The position numbers were made by a program, and so were the translations under genes. The notes beneath the pieces were generated by a model. It searched no databases. It worked only from the letters and a program-made list of their open reading frames with translations, and had not been told where the DNA came from. 64,000 nucleotides of DNA from Catalinimonas alkaloidigena. Lineage in GTDB: Bacteria; Bacteroidota; Bacteroidia; Cytophagales; Flexibacteraceae. Shown in pieces: positions 23,284 through 34,900 of this stretch (its first letter is position 1; every line of letters begins with the position of its first letter). The DNA lies in NCBI RefSeq assembly GCF_900100765.1, contig NZ_FNFO01000010.1, forward strand, positions 217,025-281,024. The letters run 5' to 3'.

Positions 23284-24813
23284 TTATGATTGGGTGAATT
23301 GTTTGAGCAAGACTCGGAAACGTTCTTCCGCCTGTTGGCTCTCCGTCCAGGCCGCTTTCAGGTCGACCAGTGCTTCTTCGACGGACGGAAGGTTGTCCTC
23401 CAGCACCTTCTCCACGTAGAGGGGAATGTTCAGGTTAAAATCGTTTTCGGCGATGTCGTCGAGGGTAGCCACCTTCACGTAGTTCTCCACGTCGGTGAAC
23501 TGCGTGTACCACCCGAAGAGGCGATCCACCTGGGAGGGCTCCAGGAAGTTCTGCGCCCGTCCCACCCGGATCTGATCCGAACCATCGATGAACAGGACCT
23601 TGCCCTGACGTGCCTCGGGCTTCAGCTGACGGAACACCAGGATGCAGGCCGCCAGTTGGGTACCATAGAAAATGTTGGGTCCCAGCCCGATCACCGCCTC
23701 CAGCCGGTCCTGTTCGAGCAACGCCTGACGGATGCGTCCTTCGGCTCCCTTCCGGAAAAGGGCTCCATGTGGGAGCACCACCGCCATCCGACCGGTTTCT
23801 GGCTTCATGGAGGAAATCATGTGTTGCACCCATGCCATGTCACCATTCCCTTGCGGAGGCACGCCCGCGATGTTTCGACCGTAGGGGTCGTGCAGCCATT
23901 CGTCTGCGCCCCAGGCTTTCAGGGAGAACGGAGGGTTTGCGATGACGCAGTCGAACTGCCGGAGTCCATCCGCTTCAAAGAACTGAGGGTTACGCAGGGT
24001 ATCTCCGCGTACGATGTGAAAGTCTTCTACCCCGTGCAGGAACATATTCATGCGGGCGATGGACGAGGAGGTGAGGTTTTTCTCCTGGCCGTACAGCTTC
24101 AGTGTGCGGTAATCCTGTCCATTCTCCTGTAAGTGACCAATAGATTCCAGCAACATCCCCCCGGTGCCGCAGGCCGGATCGTAGATGCTCTCTCCCTCCT
24201 GCGGGTCGACGATCAGCCCGATCAGGTGTACCACCGAGCGGGGGGTGTAAAACTCGCCCGCTTTTTTGTTGGTCAGGTCCGCGAAATGCTTGATCAGGTA
24301 CTCATACGCCCGCCCCAGGATGTCCACGTCCACTTTACTGTTTGACAGATTGTACTGAGAGAAGTGCTCGATCAGGTCGATCAGAAGTTTGTCAGGTAGT
24401 TTGTTCTTGTTGCTCCACTGGGCGTCACCAAAGATGCCGTACAGGAACTCCAGGTTAGCTTGTTCAATACCTCGGAACGCTTTTTCCAGCGCCAGCCCTA
24501 CGTTGGTGGTCGTCTCCCGGACATCTGTCCAGTGACACCCTTCCGGGATGGTAAACCGGTGAAATTCGGGCAGGGAGGCGTATTCCTGGTCGCCGTCCGA
24601 CTCGGACAGCGCCAGCGCGTACTCTTCGTCGTATACATCCGAGATGCGCTTGAAGAACAGAAGCGGGAAGATGTAGACCTTAAAATCAGAAGCGTCGACA
24701 GGGCCTTTCAGAATCCAGGCCGCTTTGGACAGGTACTGTTCGAGTTGGGAAAGGGAGAGTTTCAGATCAGAGGCGGTCTCCTGGCCTTTTCCCAGCGGAA
24801 TCGGTAGCTGCAT
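23284..24813 (-). CDS. hsdM: type I restriction-modification, M subunit (copy 2)
   Basis: A second N6-adenine methyltransferase subunit of 509 residues, the first gene of the defence operon. The N-terminal helical domain (LEQYLSKAAWILKGPVDASD) aligns with that of copy 1. The SAM motif is DPACGTGG (Asp212) and the catalytic motif NPPF (Asn293), so both key sites are intact. The C-terminus has AVIGLGPNIFYGTQLAACIL and KVLFIDGSDQIRVGRAQNFL. A GTG at 24900 would extend the frame, but the ATG at 24813 gives the standard family start. The 238 bp upstream contain no gene and should hold the operon promoter. It starts a line of genes with 7-bp or overlapping junctions. No separate hsdS is seen for it. 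Confidence 0.93.
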   Translation of the reverse strand: MQLPIPLGKGQETASDLKLSLSQLEQYLSKAAWILKGPVDASDFKVYIFPLLFFKRISDVYDEEYALALSESDGDQEYASLPEFHRFTIPEGCHWTDVRETTTNVGLALEKAFRGIEQANLEFLYGIFGDAQWSNKNKLPDKLLIDLIEHFSQYNLSNSKVDVDILGRAYEYLIKHFADLTNKKAGEFYTPRSVVHLIGLIVDPQEGESIYDPACGTGGMLLESIGHLQENGQDYRTLKLYGQEKNLTSSSIARMNMFLHGVEDFHIVRGDTLRNPQFFEADGLRQFDCVIANPPFSLKAWGADEWLHDPYGRNIAGVPPQGNGDMAWVQHMISSMKPETGRMAVVLPHGALFRKGAEGRIRQALLEQDRLEAVIGLGPNIFYGTQLAACILVFRQLKPEARQGKVLFIDGSDQIRVGRAQNFLEPSQVDRLFGWYTQFTDVENYVKVATLDDIAENDFNLNIPLYVEKVLEDNLPSVEEALVDLKAAWTESQQAEERFRVLLKQFTQS

Positions 24814-25051
24814 GCGTGCAGGGGCGTAGTTATCGGGTGTTGAGTCTGCTAATATAGGCGATTGCACCAAAAAATCCCGCTGGAAAAATGACCTTCTCAC
24901 CCCGATTTACTCAGTACTTCCTTTCCGTAGAACACTTCCGGAAGCCGGCAATTTTTGAGAGGACAGATTGATCAAGTGGGTATATACACCAGGCTAACAC
25001 ACTTGAACGGGAGTGGACGTAACAATTCGAAGGCGTCCGAACAGTCCAGCC

Positions 25052-25606
25052 TCATTTGTCTGGTGAAGCACCAATGTACTTTCTAATGTATTGGTGCACC
25101 TCTTTCCCTGCTAGGTACATCGGCCAGCGTGTGAAAAAGCTCGTCCGTTCAGCACTCTGCATTACACACTCCGGCTCAGCAACTAGTTTTTCATGCAGCA
25201 GGGTATCAAAATCAGGAAGCATGTCCTCAGTCCTTCCACATACGATGAGAAGGGCCTGTTCTCCTTTCGTTCGGAAAACAACCGCAGGTTGTTCGTAGTA
25301 CCTAGCGATGAGCTGCACGTACTCTGCAAAGTGTGGCAAGTCCTGGTAATTGACGGCCAGCACGGCCTGATGTGCACGTTCGCCTACCCTTGCTACGTAG
25401 CCCGGTAGAAAGTCAGCATTGAGTGGCACACATCCAAAATTGTCGTGCATCAGGACCGCCCGCAACTGGCGCAGGCGGGACGCTGTCTCTTCGGCCGCAG
25501 TGGAGTGTCCTCCGGGCGAGAAGGCAGAAAGGAGGGCCACATCATGCTGCTGCACCAAAGTAGTTAGCGGAGTAGTGATGATCGGATGTCGCGTCGGTTT
25601 GCTCAT
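25052..25606 (-). CDS. hypothetical protein paired with the recombination-type gene
   Basis: A 184-residue soluble protein that I do not recognise with certainty. The N-terminal ~70 residues (LLSAFSPGG, TASRLRQLRAVLMHDNFGCVPLNADFL) and the middle VNYQDLPHFAEYVQLIARYYEQPAVVFRTK resemble small proteins of unknown function common in phages and plasmids, which share a short 'SAFxxG...L...GFG...' plan. The ATG at 25606 is preferred over a TTG at 25624. It starts about 19 bp after the stop of the Rad52/ERF-like gene, so the two are one transcription unit. It probably assists recombination or replication of the element; nothing shows an enzyme activity. Confidence 0.65.
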   Translation of the reverse strand: MSKPTRHPIITTPLTTLVQQHDVALLSAFSPGGHSTAAEETASRLRQLRAVLMHDNFGCVPLNADFLPGYVARVGERAHQAVLAVNYQDLPHFAEYVQLIARYYEQPAVVFRTKGEQALLIVCGRTEDMLPDFDTLLHEKLVAEPECVMQSAERTSFFTRWPMYLAGKEVHQYIRKYIGASPDK

Positions 25607-25624
25607 AACGTGCTGGGTAGGCAA

Positions 25625-26362
25625 TCAGGCAGCGGGCGATTGAGCCACCTGAGCAGCCTGGCGCTCCCGGATCGCTTTTTTCAGGTTTACGATCACCTGC
25701 TGCGCCCGCACCGCGTCGATCGTGTTGATCTGCCGTACGGTGCGCTCTTTCTCCTCCGCCGTCACGGCGCGATGGCTCAGCAGCAATAGGATGTCTGACT
25801 TTTGTTTAGCTGAAGCGGGCTTCGAAGCAATTGCACCAGAGGGTACCGAACCCTCAGGCGTGGAGGAAACCGCTGCCTGCTGCGTGGCTCCGGTCGGGCG
25901 GTTGAGTTCATAGTCCATCTCCTCGGCGGGGGTGGGTTCGTAGCCTGCCGCCCGGATGATCCAGGCCAGCAGGTTCCGGTAGGCTTTGCCGATGGCCCGC
26001 GTCTGCGCCATGGAGGCGATGGCAAATTCCTGGTAGAACCGTTTCCCATTCTCCTTGTTGGAGCACACTGCGTAGCCGGTCCCGACGGTCTGCGGGGTAG
26101 CGGTGCCTTCGGTACGCAATTGCAAAAGCGTCACCTTCGCTTGGTATTTGATCTCGTCATCCGTCCCGATGCTGAAGAGTTCCTCTACCACCGGCAAGAT
26201 ACCCAGCCGCGCCCCGGCATATTGCCAGCCTTCTACGTTGACGAAAGCTTTGCCCTGGATGGTCATGGAGAGTTTGTTCTCGGCAATAAACTTCTGCAAA
26301 TCAGTGGCCAAGTGCAGTGTTTCCTGCGTGTTGGTGAGGTCGAGGGTGGAAGGGGTCTTCAT
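25625..26362 (-). CDS. putative single-strand annealing / recombination protein (Rad52/ERF-like)
   Basis: A 245-residue protein. The conserved core is residues 25-150: LQKFIAENKLSMTIQGKAFV, EGWQYAGARLGILPVVEELF, GTGYAVCSNKENGKRFYQEFA and IASMAQTRAIGKAYRNLLAW ending in AGYEPTPAEEMDYE. These blocks, especially the 'A-Q-T-R-A-x-G-x-A-x-R-N' helix, are typical of phage and mobile-element proteins in the ERF/Rad52-like single-strand annealing group. The rest is a low-complexity linker (TQQAAVSSTPEGSVPSG) and a C-terminal helical domain, which in such proteins may bind SSB or DNA. It would help the island replicate or recombine after excision. The family call is by pattern and moderate in strength. 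Confidence 0.6.
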   Translation of the reverse strand: MKTPSTLDLTNTQETLHLATDLQKFIAENKLSMTIQGKAFVNVEGWQYAGARLGILPVVEELFSIGTDDEIKYQAKVTLLQLRTEGTATPQTVGTGYAVCSNKENGKRFYQEFAIASMAQTRAIGKAYRNLLAWIIRAAGYEPTPAEEMDYELNRPTGATQQAAVSSTPEGSVPSGAIASKPASAKQKSDILLLLSHRAVTAEEKERTVRQINTIDAVRAQQVIVNLKKAIRERQAAQVAQSPAA

Positions 26363-26837
26363 AGCTAGAAAGAGAAAGCTTTTTTTAGGATTATTCTTTT
26401 ATACAAACCAGCACATGCCAGGTCATCTACCAGCATTAAATTTAAGCAATTAATAGGTACATTACAAGCAAAAAAGAGGTATTTTTACGTATTACTGGCA
26501 TTACCTTTCCTAATCAAAACCCACTTACCCTTGCTTAAAAAATTAGGACTATTTTAACTTTTGCTTACCTTCCTTGTGGTGGCGTACGTTCGGAACAAAT
26601 CGACACATACGCCCTTGTTTGATCTATGTCCGGACGCTGCTCAGCCCGAAGCTGCGAGTTGGGCGCTAAATACCTGCGGCGAGGTCACCAAGTCAGATCT
26701 GAGTTCTCCCTCATGTCTACACCTTACAGGCAGACAGATCGCCCGTCGATTCTACAAAGACGGTGCTGGCCCGGTAGCTAAGGCATCGGCAGCAGTGGAA
26801 GGTGACACAAAAAACCTTTACGAAAAACTTTAAGGGC
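26363..26837. other. intergenic region at the right end of the island
   Basis: About 475 bp without a convincing gene. The first 200 bp (26363-26580) are very AT-rich and hold four copies of one word in opposite orientations: AAGCAA at 26444 and 26466, TTGCTT at 26531 and 26561. The inverted layout could be an operator or origin-type binding array for the leftward recombination genes. The remaining part (26580-26830) is ordinary in composition. A weak open frame on the plus strand starting with TTG at 26561 has no recognisable product. Confidence 0.5.
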
Positions 26838-26875
26838 AAAAAAAAAGCACCTACGGATTTTGACCGTAAGTGCTT
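26838..26875 (-). terminator. element-supplied terminator of tRNA-Pro
   Basis: AAGCAC-C-TACGG (26845-26856) pairs with CCGTA-A-GTGCTT (26864-26875) with one opposed mismatch and a 7-nt loop. On the minus strand it is followed by a run of nine T's (26838-26846). It lies 13 bp beyond the tRNA 3' end inside the island, so it replaces the original terminator that is now 16.8 kb away. Confidence 0.8.
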
Positions 26876-26884
26876 GATAATCAA

Positions 26885-26930
26885 CTCGTCGGGGTGGCGG
26901 GATTTGAACCCACGACCCCTTGCACCCCAT
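26885..26930 (-). other. right attachment site within tRNA-Pro
   Basis: This 46-bp segment is identical to 10145-10190. It spans the tRNA from the anticodon loop to 4 bp beyond the discriminator base, the usual target span for tyrosine recombinases that cut in the anticodon arm. Confidence 0.9.
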
Positions 26931-26962
26931 GCAAGTACGCTACCAGGCTGCGCTACACCCCG
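26889..26962 (-). tRNA. tRNA-Pro (anticodon GGG)
   Basis: The 74-nt cloverleaf is complete: the acceptor stem CGGGGTG pairs with CACCCCG, and A is the discriminator base. The D arm is GCGCAGCCTGGTAGCG. The anticodon stem CTTGC/GCAAG encloses the loop ATGGGGT with anticodon GGG. The T arm is GTGGGTTCAAATCCCGC. CCA is not encoded. Its 3' half is the right attachment core of the island (26885-26930) and is restored by the element, so the tRNA is intact. Confidence 0.95.
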
Positions 26963-27044
26963 AGCTTGTTAAAAACAAAGTCCGATTCTGACAGGGGTCA
27001 AAATCGGACTGCAATATTAGCTAACTTCCTTTACAATTTCAAAA

Positions 27045-27302
27045 TTATTCGGCACGGTTACCGCCTTGTTCTTCCGCATTGACTTTCATCTCGAACTTTT
27101 CGACCGCTTCGTTCATTAAGTCGGCCCCTTGCGATGTTGTGCTGAGGATTCTTTCCAGAAACGTCTCCAGATCTTTGTCCGGATGATCAAACAATTCGAC
27201 CTGAATGGACGCGATTTTCTCTACCAGCGCCTGCTGGCTATGCTGCACGTCCTGCATCTTGCGCAACACGTGTTCCATGATGTCCAACCTAGTATCTTCC
27301 AT
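27045..27302 (-). CDS. small helical hypothetical protein
   Basis: An 85-residue, highly charged protein predicted to be almost entirely helical, with a coiled-coil-like N-terminal half (IMEHVLRKMQDVQHSQQALVEKIASIQVEL) and no signal peptide, membrane segment or cysteine. I do not recognise a family. It lies alone between the tRNA-Pro gene and gcvP on the minus strand. A 7-bp inverted repeat (GCGCCCG 27323-27329 with CGGGCGC 27358-27364) lies just upstream. Codon use is like the core genome. Confidence 0.6.
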   Translation of the reverse strand: MEDTRLDIMEHVLRKMQDVQHSQQALVEKIASIQVELFDHPDKDLETFLERILSTTSQGADLMNEAVEKFEMKVNAEEQGGNRAE

Positions 27303-27431
27303 GATGGTATCGTTTTGTGAAAGCGCCCGCCTCCGTTAAAGTTTCTGCTTTGGGAAACGGGCGCGTACCTGGAAGTATATACGTAGGGCGGCAGACCGCT
27401 GCGCTGTACTATCTGAAGTACCTCTGGTACT

Positions 27432-30350
<2,919 letters not shown>

Positions 30351-30640
30351 AAAAACGTTGTGAGAAAAGTACGAGCCAATAACACCGGGTGGGGGCCGAT
30401 GGTTTTTACGGGCGCAAAAATACGTTACACCACGCGGCTTACCGCACGCTGGTCCCGGATTTTTCCAAATGCAACCTGGGCGGTGATCTTGAGCATTTTT
30501 GTGCGACAAACCGCTGTTTTCGGACGGCTCGGTACACGTCGATGGGGGGCGGTTACGCTCCACTCGCATAAAAACTCGCTACGCTGCGCGGGCCTTGCTA
30601 TTTTTGCTCATTCGTTTTCCACCTTTATACCCCTTTCTGC

Positions 30641-31825
30641 ATGAAGATTCTCATGTCCGCTTACGCTTGCGAACCCAACTGGGGCAGCGAACCCGAAGTG
30701 GGATGGCGCTGGATGAAGCGTCTGGCCGCCCAGGCGACCGAACTCGTGGTGGTTACCCGCTCGGAAGACCGTTACAAAGATGCGAACGGCAAAACCGGGG
30801 TGCGGAACAGCCGCGCGAACATCGAGAAAGCAATGGAAACGGAAAACCTGCCGAACGTGCGTTTTCTCTACTACGACCTGCCGGACCAGATCGCCAACAC
30901 AGAGCAGTCCTTTATCGGGGCGAACGTTTGCGGGTACCTCTGGGAGCTGGCCGTGTTCCCGTTTTTGTTGCAGCACTTCGGCTACAAAGAGTTCGACCTC
31001 GTGCAGCGGGTCACCATCGTCGCCTACCGCTTTCCGACCTCGATCAGCTACTTTGGCAAACGATTTATCTACGGCCCGCTGGCCGGTGGGGAACGCGCCC
31101 CGCTGCGGCTGATGCCCATGTTCTCGTTTAAAAACCAGTTGAAAGAGTGGACCCGCCGCCTCATCCAGTACAGCGCCCTGGTCGATCCGCTGGTGCTACT
31201 GACGTTGCAACAGGCCGACGAAGTCATTGCCGTGACGCACGACACCTACAGCATTTTACCCGCGTTTGCACGGAAGAAGGCCATCATCGAGCCGGCGACC
31301 TCCATCGACGAGAAAGATTTCCGCATTGACGAGACCTACCGCGGAACGCGCGATCGGCAGGACCCGACGCTGCGCCTTCTGTTTGTGGGTCGGTTGCTCG
31401 AATGGAAAGGGGTGCTGCTGACGTTGAAGGCTCTGCACTTTCTGGGCGATGCGCTGGATTACGAAATGACCATCGTGGGCGACGGTCCCGACGCAGCCCG
31501 GTTCCGGGCCTATGCTGCCCAGCACAACCTGCGGGTGCACTTTACGGGACACATTTCCCGGACGGAACTCAGCCAATATTATTTTTCGCACGATCTGTTC
31601 GTGCTGCCCAGCCTGCACGATTCGGGTGGCTTTGTGGTGCTGGAAGCCCATCTGCACGACCTGCCCGTCCTGGTGCTGGCGCTGGGCGGCCCGCGCGAAA
31701 TTGCCAGCCCCGAAAAGGGCGACATCATGATAGATCCCCAGGGGCTTACGCCCGATCAGCTGGCGGCCGCCATCGCCAATCAGCTGCTGGCGTTTCAGCG
31801 CAAGCGCCTCGGCCCCTCGGCCTGA
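30641..31825 (+). CDS. glycosyltransferase, GT4 family
   Basis: A 394-residue GT-B glycosyltransferase with two Rossmann domains. The N-terminal domain opens with MKILMSAYACEPNWGSEPEVGWRW, the typical acceptor-side start with the GSEPEVGW loop. The C-terminal domain carries the GT4 nucleotide-sugar blocks: LRLLFVGRLLEWKGVLLTLKAL, MTIVGDGPDAARF, VHFTGHISRTELSQYY and the E-x7-E-like segment SLHDSGGFVVLEAHLHDLPVLV. It adds a sugar to a lipid, polysaccharide or protein; the acceptor is unknown. It is transcribed divergently from gcvP and ends opposite sprA with a shared terminator. No neighbouring polysaccharide genes help to specify it. Confidence 0.9.
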   Translation: MKILMSAYACEPNWGSEPEVGWRWMKRLAAQATELVVVTRSEDRYKDANGKTGVRNSRANIEKAMETENLPNVRFLYYDLPDQIANTEQSFIGANVCGYLWELAVFPFLLQHFGYKEFDLVQRVTIVAYRFPTSISYFGKRFIYGPLAGGERAPLRLMPMFSFKNQLKEWTRRLIQYSALVDPLVLLTLQQADEVIAVTHDTYSILPAFARKKAIIEPATSIDEKDFRIDETYRGTRDRQDPTLRLLFVGRLLEWKGVLLTLKALHFLGDALDYEMTIVGDGPDAARFRAYAAQHNLRVHFTGHISRTELSQYYFSHDLFVLPSLHDSGGFVVLEAHLHDLPVLVLALGGPREIASPEKGDIMIDPQGLTPDQLAAAIANQLLAFQRKRLGPSA

Positions 31826-31844
31826 GCGCTCCCGCATTACGACG

Positions 31845-31882
31845 AAAAAGGCTACTCTCCGCCCGACGGAACGTAGCCTTTT
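31845..31882. terminator. bidirectional terminator between the GT4 gene and sprA
   Basis: AAAAGGCTAC (31846-31855) pairs with GTAGCCTTTT (31873-31882) around a 17-nt loop. T-runs on both strands serve the convergent genes on either side. Confidence 0.82.
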
Positions 31883-31901
31883 CTGTATCGTGTCTCTTCT
31901 G

Positions 31902-34900
31902 TTAAGACAGCGCGAACCGCAACTGGATGCCAAAGCGGGTGTTGCGCCGCGGATAAGAGGTAGAAATCTTAGGGTTGGTGATGATGCGCTCGAAATACCC
32001 TTGCAGGTTGAGGCGCTGGTTCACCTGGTAGTTGATCTGAGGACGGAACTGGAAATCGAAGACGCCCGCTGTGATCTGGTTCAGCCCGTCGATGCTCCGC
32101 TGAATGGTGCGGGAATCGCGGAACGTCAGGTCGGTCCGGAATTGCACTTCGTTTTTCAGCACCACTGCTTCGCCGTTCACGCGGAACGGAAGGCGCAGGT
32201 TCGATTTGTTGAAGCCGAAGCCGAATACCAGATCCTGGTTGGTTACCTCCGTGATTTGCCGGTTGGTCAGGCTCAGGCCCAGGTTGCGTCCGCGGTTGTA
32301 ATCGAGGCGGAAAGTCAGTTTGCTTTTGGTACGCAGGTCGATCCCGATCAGCGGGCTGAACTGCTCCTGAATGGTTACCTGCTGCGTGACGTAGAGCGGA
32401 ATGGCCGCGCCGGTGGTATCGGACGGGTTGCGGATGGTGGCAAACTGCGAGTTGTTGTAGTACTCAATGTTGTTGTCGAGCGTCAGCGCACCAATCGGAT
32501 AATCGAGCGACGTCTGGAAGCTGCCCACCGCGTAGGTAGATGCATAGCTGTGCTTGATGTTGATGGCCGAGAACGTTTTGCTCAACGCCGGCAGTTTGCT
32601 CAGGCCGGCATAATCAAGTCGCCAGTTGGGCAGCGGAATGCGCGGGAACAGCGCCGTGCTGGCCTTGCTTACGTCACGGCCCGAATAGGCCGCCAGGAAG
32701 GCCGGGATCAGCACGTCCTGGTGGTTGAGCGAGTAGAACGACTCCCCATCCGACCCCGGATTGTCGCGATTCAGACGATCCAGAATCACGGCCCGGTTGG
32801 CTTCGAATTCGCGGAACACCCCCGACACGCGGCCGGTATCTTCCGGACTGAAGGCCGTTTTGATCGAGATGAACGTCATGCTGAAGTTGCCGTTTTTCGA
32901 CGGACTCTGCGACACGTACGTGCCCTGTTCGGGGTCCCACACGAAATACTCCGAATACGCCGTGGTTTTGGTTTTGCGCAACTGGAGTTGCACGGCAAAG
33001 TCTTTGAACGGCTCCATGCGGGTGTTGGCCGTAAAACTCTCGTTCAGCGACTGGTCGAAGGCACGGCTCTGGTCCGGGCTGTTGCCCAACCAGCCGTTGC
33101 GCGCCGCCGTGAAACGGATGTCGGGGTCCTGGCTTCCCAGCACAAACGGCCAGCCGGGCGCGCCCGTTGCCCGGTCGATGCCGAAATAGCTCACCGTGGG
33201 GAAATAGTCGGGCAGCAGCGTCCCTTCCTGCCGCGAGTAGGTAAAGTTGATGGAACGGGCCGTCATCAGCGCCCGCAGTACGGCCTTCAACCCTTTCAGT
33301 TCGGGGCGTTTTTTCTCCGTAGAGTCGGCGGCCGCCTCGGCACCGGGTTTGGGTTGCGGGCGAGGGGGTTGTCCGCCCCGGCCCCGGGCCTGCGGTGTGG
33401 GGGAGTTGATCTCTTTCAGGAACTTGACCTTGTTGTACAACTTCAGCATGTCGACGCGGCCGTTCAGCGCTGTGGAGCGGTTGTTCTGGACTACGTTGCC
33501 AAAGGTGTTGGAACTGTCGTCGGAAAGTCCGAGCGGCGCCGCCTGCCAGTTGTACCCCGCCGAGTACTGAATATCGGCCGCCACCCAGTCGGTCAGCGGT
33601 AGCTTGTCGAGCGGCAGGCGGTAGTTGGCCAGGATGGTCTGGTTGTAGTTTTTGATCCGGCCCAGCTTCTTGACGTTCTGCCAGATGCTGTCGCGCACGG
33701 CTTCGGTCACGTCGCCCGGCGGTTCGTCAATCAAGGCCAGCACGTTGGCGTTATAGGTCAGCGACAGGGCCTTGGTCAGCGCCCACGTCACGGCGTAGGT
33801 ACGGGTAAACGTGAAGGCCTTCTCGAATGTGGGTAGCACCGGCGACACTTCGGCAAAGACGTCGGCACCCCGCAGTTGTTCTTTCTGGAACTGACGCGTC
33901 AGCTCTGCGCGGATGGCGACGTTGCTGGGCAACGGTGCAATGTTGAATTCCTTGATCGCCTTCAGGTAAGGCGAACTCAACCACTTGACGTTTTTGAAGG
34001 GCTCGAACGGCGGCAGGCTGCTGTTGTAGTTGTAACCGACGGCTCCCATCGTGTTGCGGTAAACGTAGAGTTCGCGCGTGGGGCTTGTGTTGATCTCTTC
34101 CGAAAACGCGTAGGTCAAATTCACGTTCTCGATGTCCCACGGGTACGAATTGGCTTCCGGGTTAACCTTTGTCTTCTGTACTCCCGTAAAGTTCAGACTT
34201 TTCCGTTCCGTGTGGGTTTGCACAATGCGGCGGTATTCGTCCTGTTTGTCTTCCGGCAGTGACGAAATGGACGCTTCCAAGGGCACGTCGGGGTCGAGCG
34301 GGTCGAAGCGCGGCTCTACGTTGCGCACGTCGTAGCTCACAAACATCGGAATGCGCATGCCCAGCCGCTGAGGGGTAAATTTGTCCAGCGCCACGTTCGA
34401 CGAAATGCTGAACTGCGAGGTGTTGGCCTGCGCCCGCTGGGCAATCTTCTGGTCGATCGACCCGAAGCCGATGGTTTCGTAGCGGCCGGCGGCAGTCACC
34501 GTCGCCACGTCGGCAAGCTTCATGTTCAGGCGCGCCACGGCCGCCCAACCCGCCTGTTTGTCGAAGTCGGTTACGCGCAGTTCGTCGGCCCAGATACAGA
34601 CGGCCTTGTCGAACGGATCGCCCGGTGAGGTCGGATTTCTGATCCCGATCATCATGGTCTGCACCGAACTCAGGTCCGGGTTTCCTTTCACGCGGATGAT
34701 CTGTTTCAGATCGGAATCTTCGCCGTTTACGGCAAAACCACCGGTGGGGTAGACCGCCAACGGATCGACTCCGTCGCGGTTCCGCTGCGCCTTCAGCCCG
34801 TACAGTTCTTCGAAGGCAATGTCGATTTCGTTGGCACGCGGCCAGATGACGTCCGCCTGATCGCCCGAAGTCCCCGGTGGTGTCAGCGTCAGCGGTACTT

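Larger units (their letters stand above)
10145..26930. mobile_element. integrated genomic island (16.8 kb) in tRNA-Pro, carrying defence genes
   Basis: The element lies between two perfect 46-bp repeats derived from tRNA-Pro(GGG), with the intact tRNA at the right end. Next to the left end are a tyrosine recombinase, a leader RNA, a small unknown protein, an excisionase-like helix-turn-helix protein and a Rep_trans-like initiator. The middle holds a seven-gene leftward operon with type I restriction-modification, a DUF262 protein and DarT/DarG. The right end holds two genes typical of mobile elements (a Rad52/ERF-like protein and a companion). No coupling protein, type IV secretion or phage structural gene is present, so it fits an integrative mobilizable element or satellite more than a self-transmissible element or prophage. 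Confidence 0.88.

Noticed and set aside
26561-26833. 90-codon plus-strand frame beginning with TTG
   Set aside because: Weak start, no recognisable domain, and its beginning coincides with a TTGCTT repeat word; composition does not favour coding.
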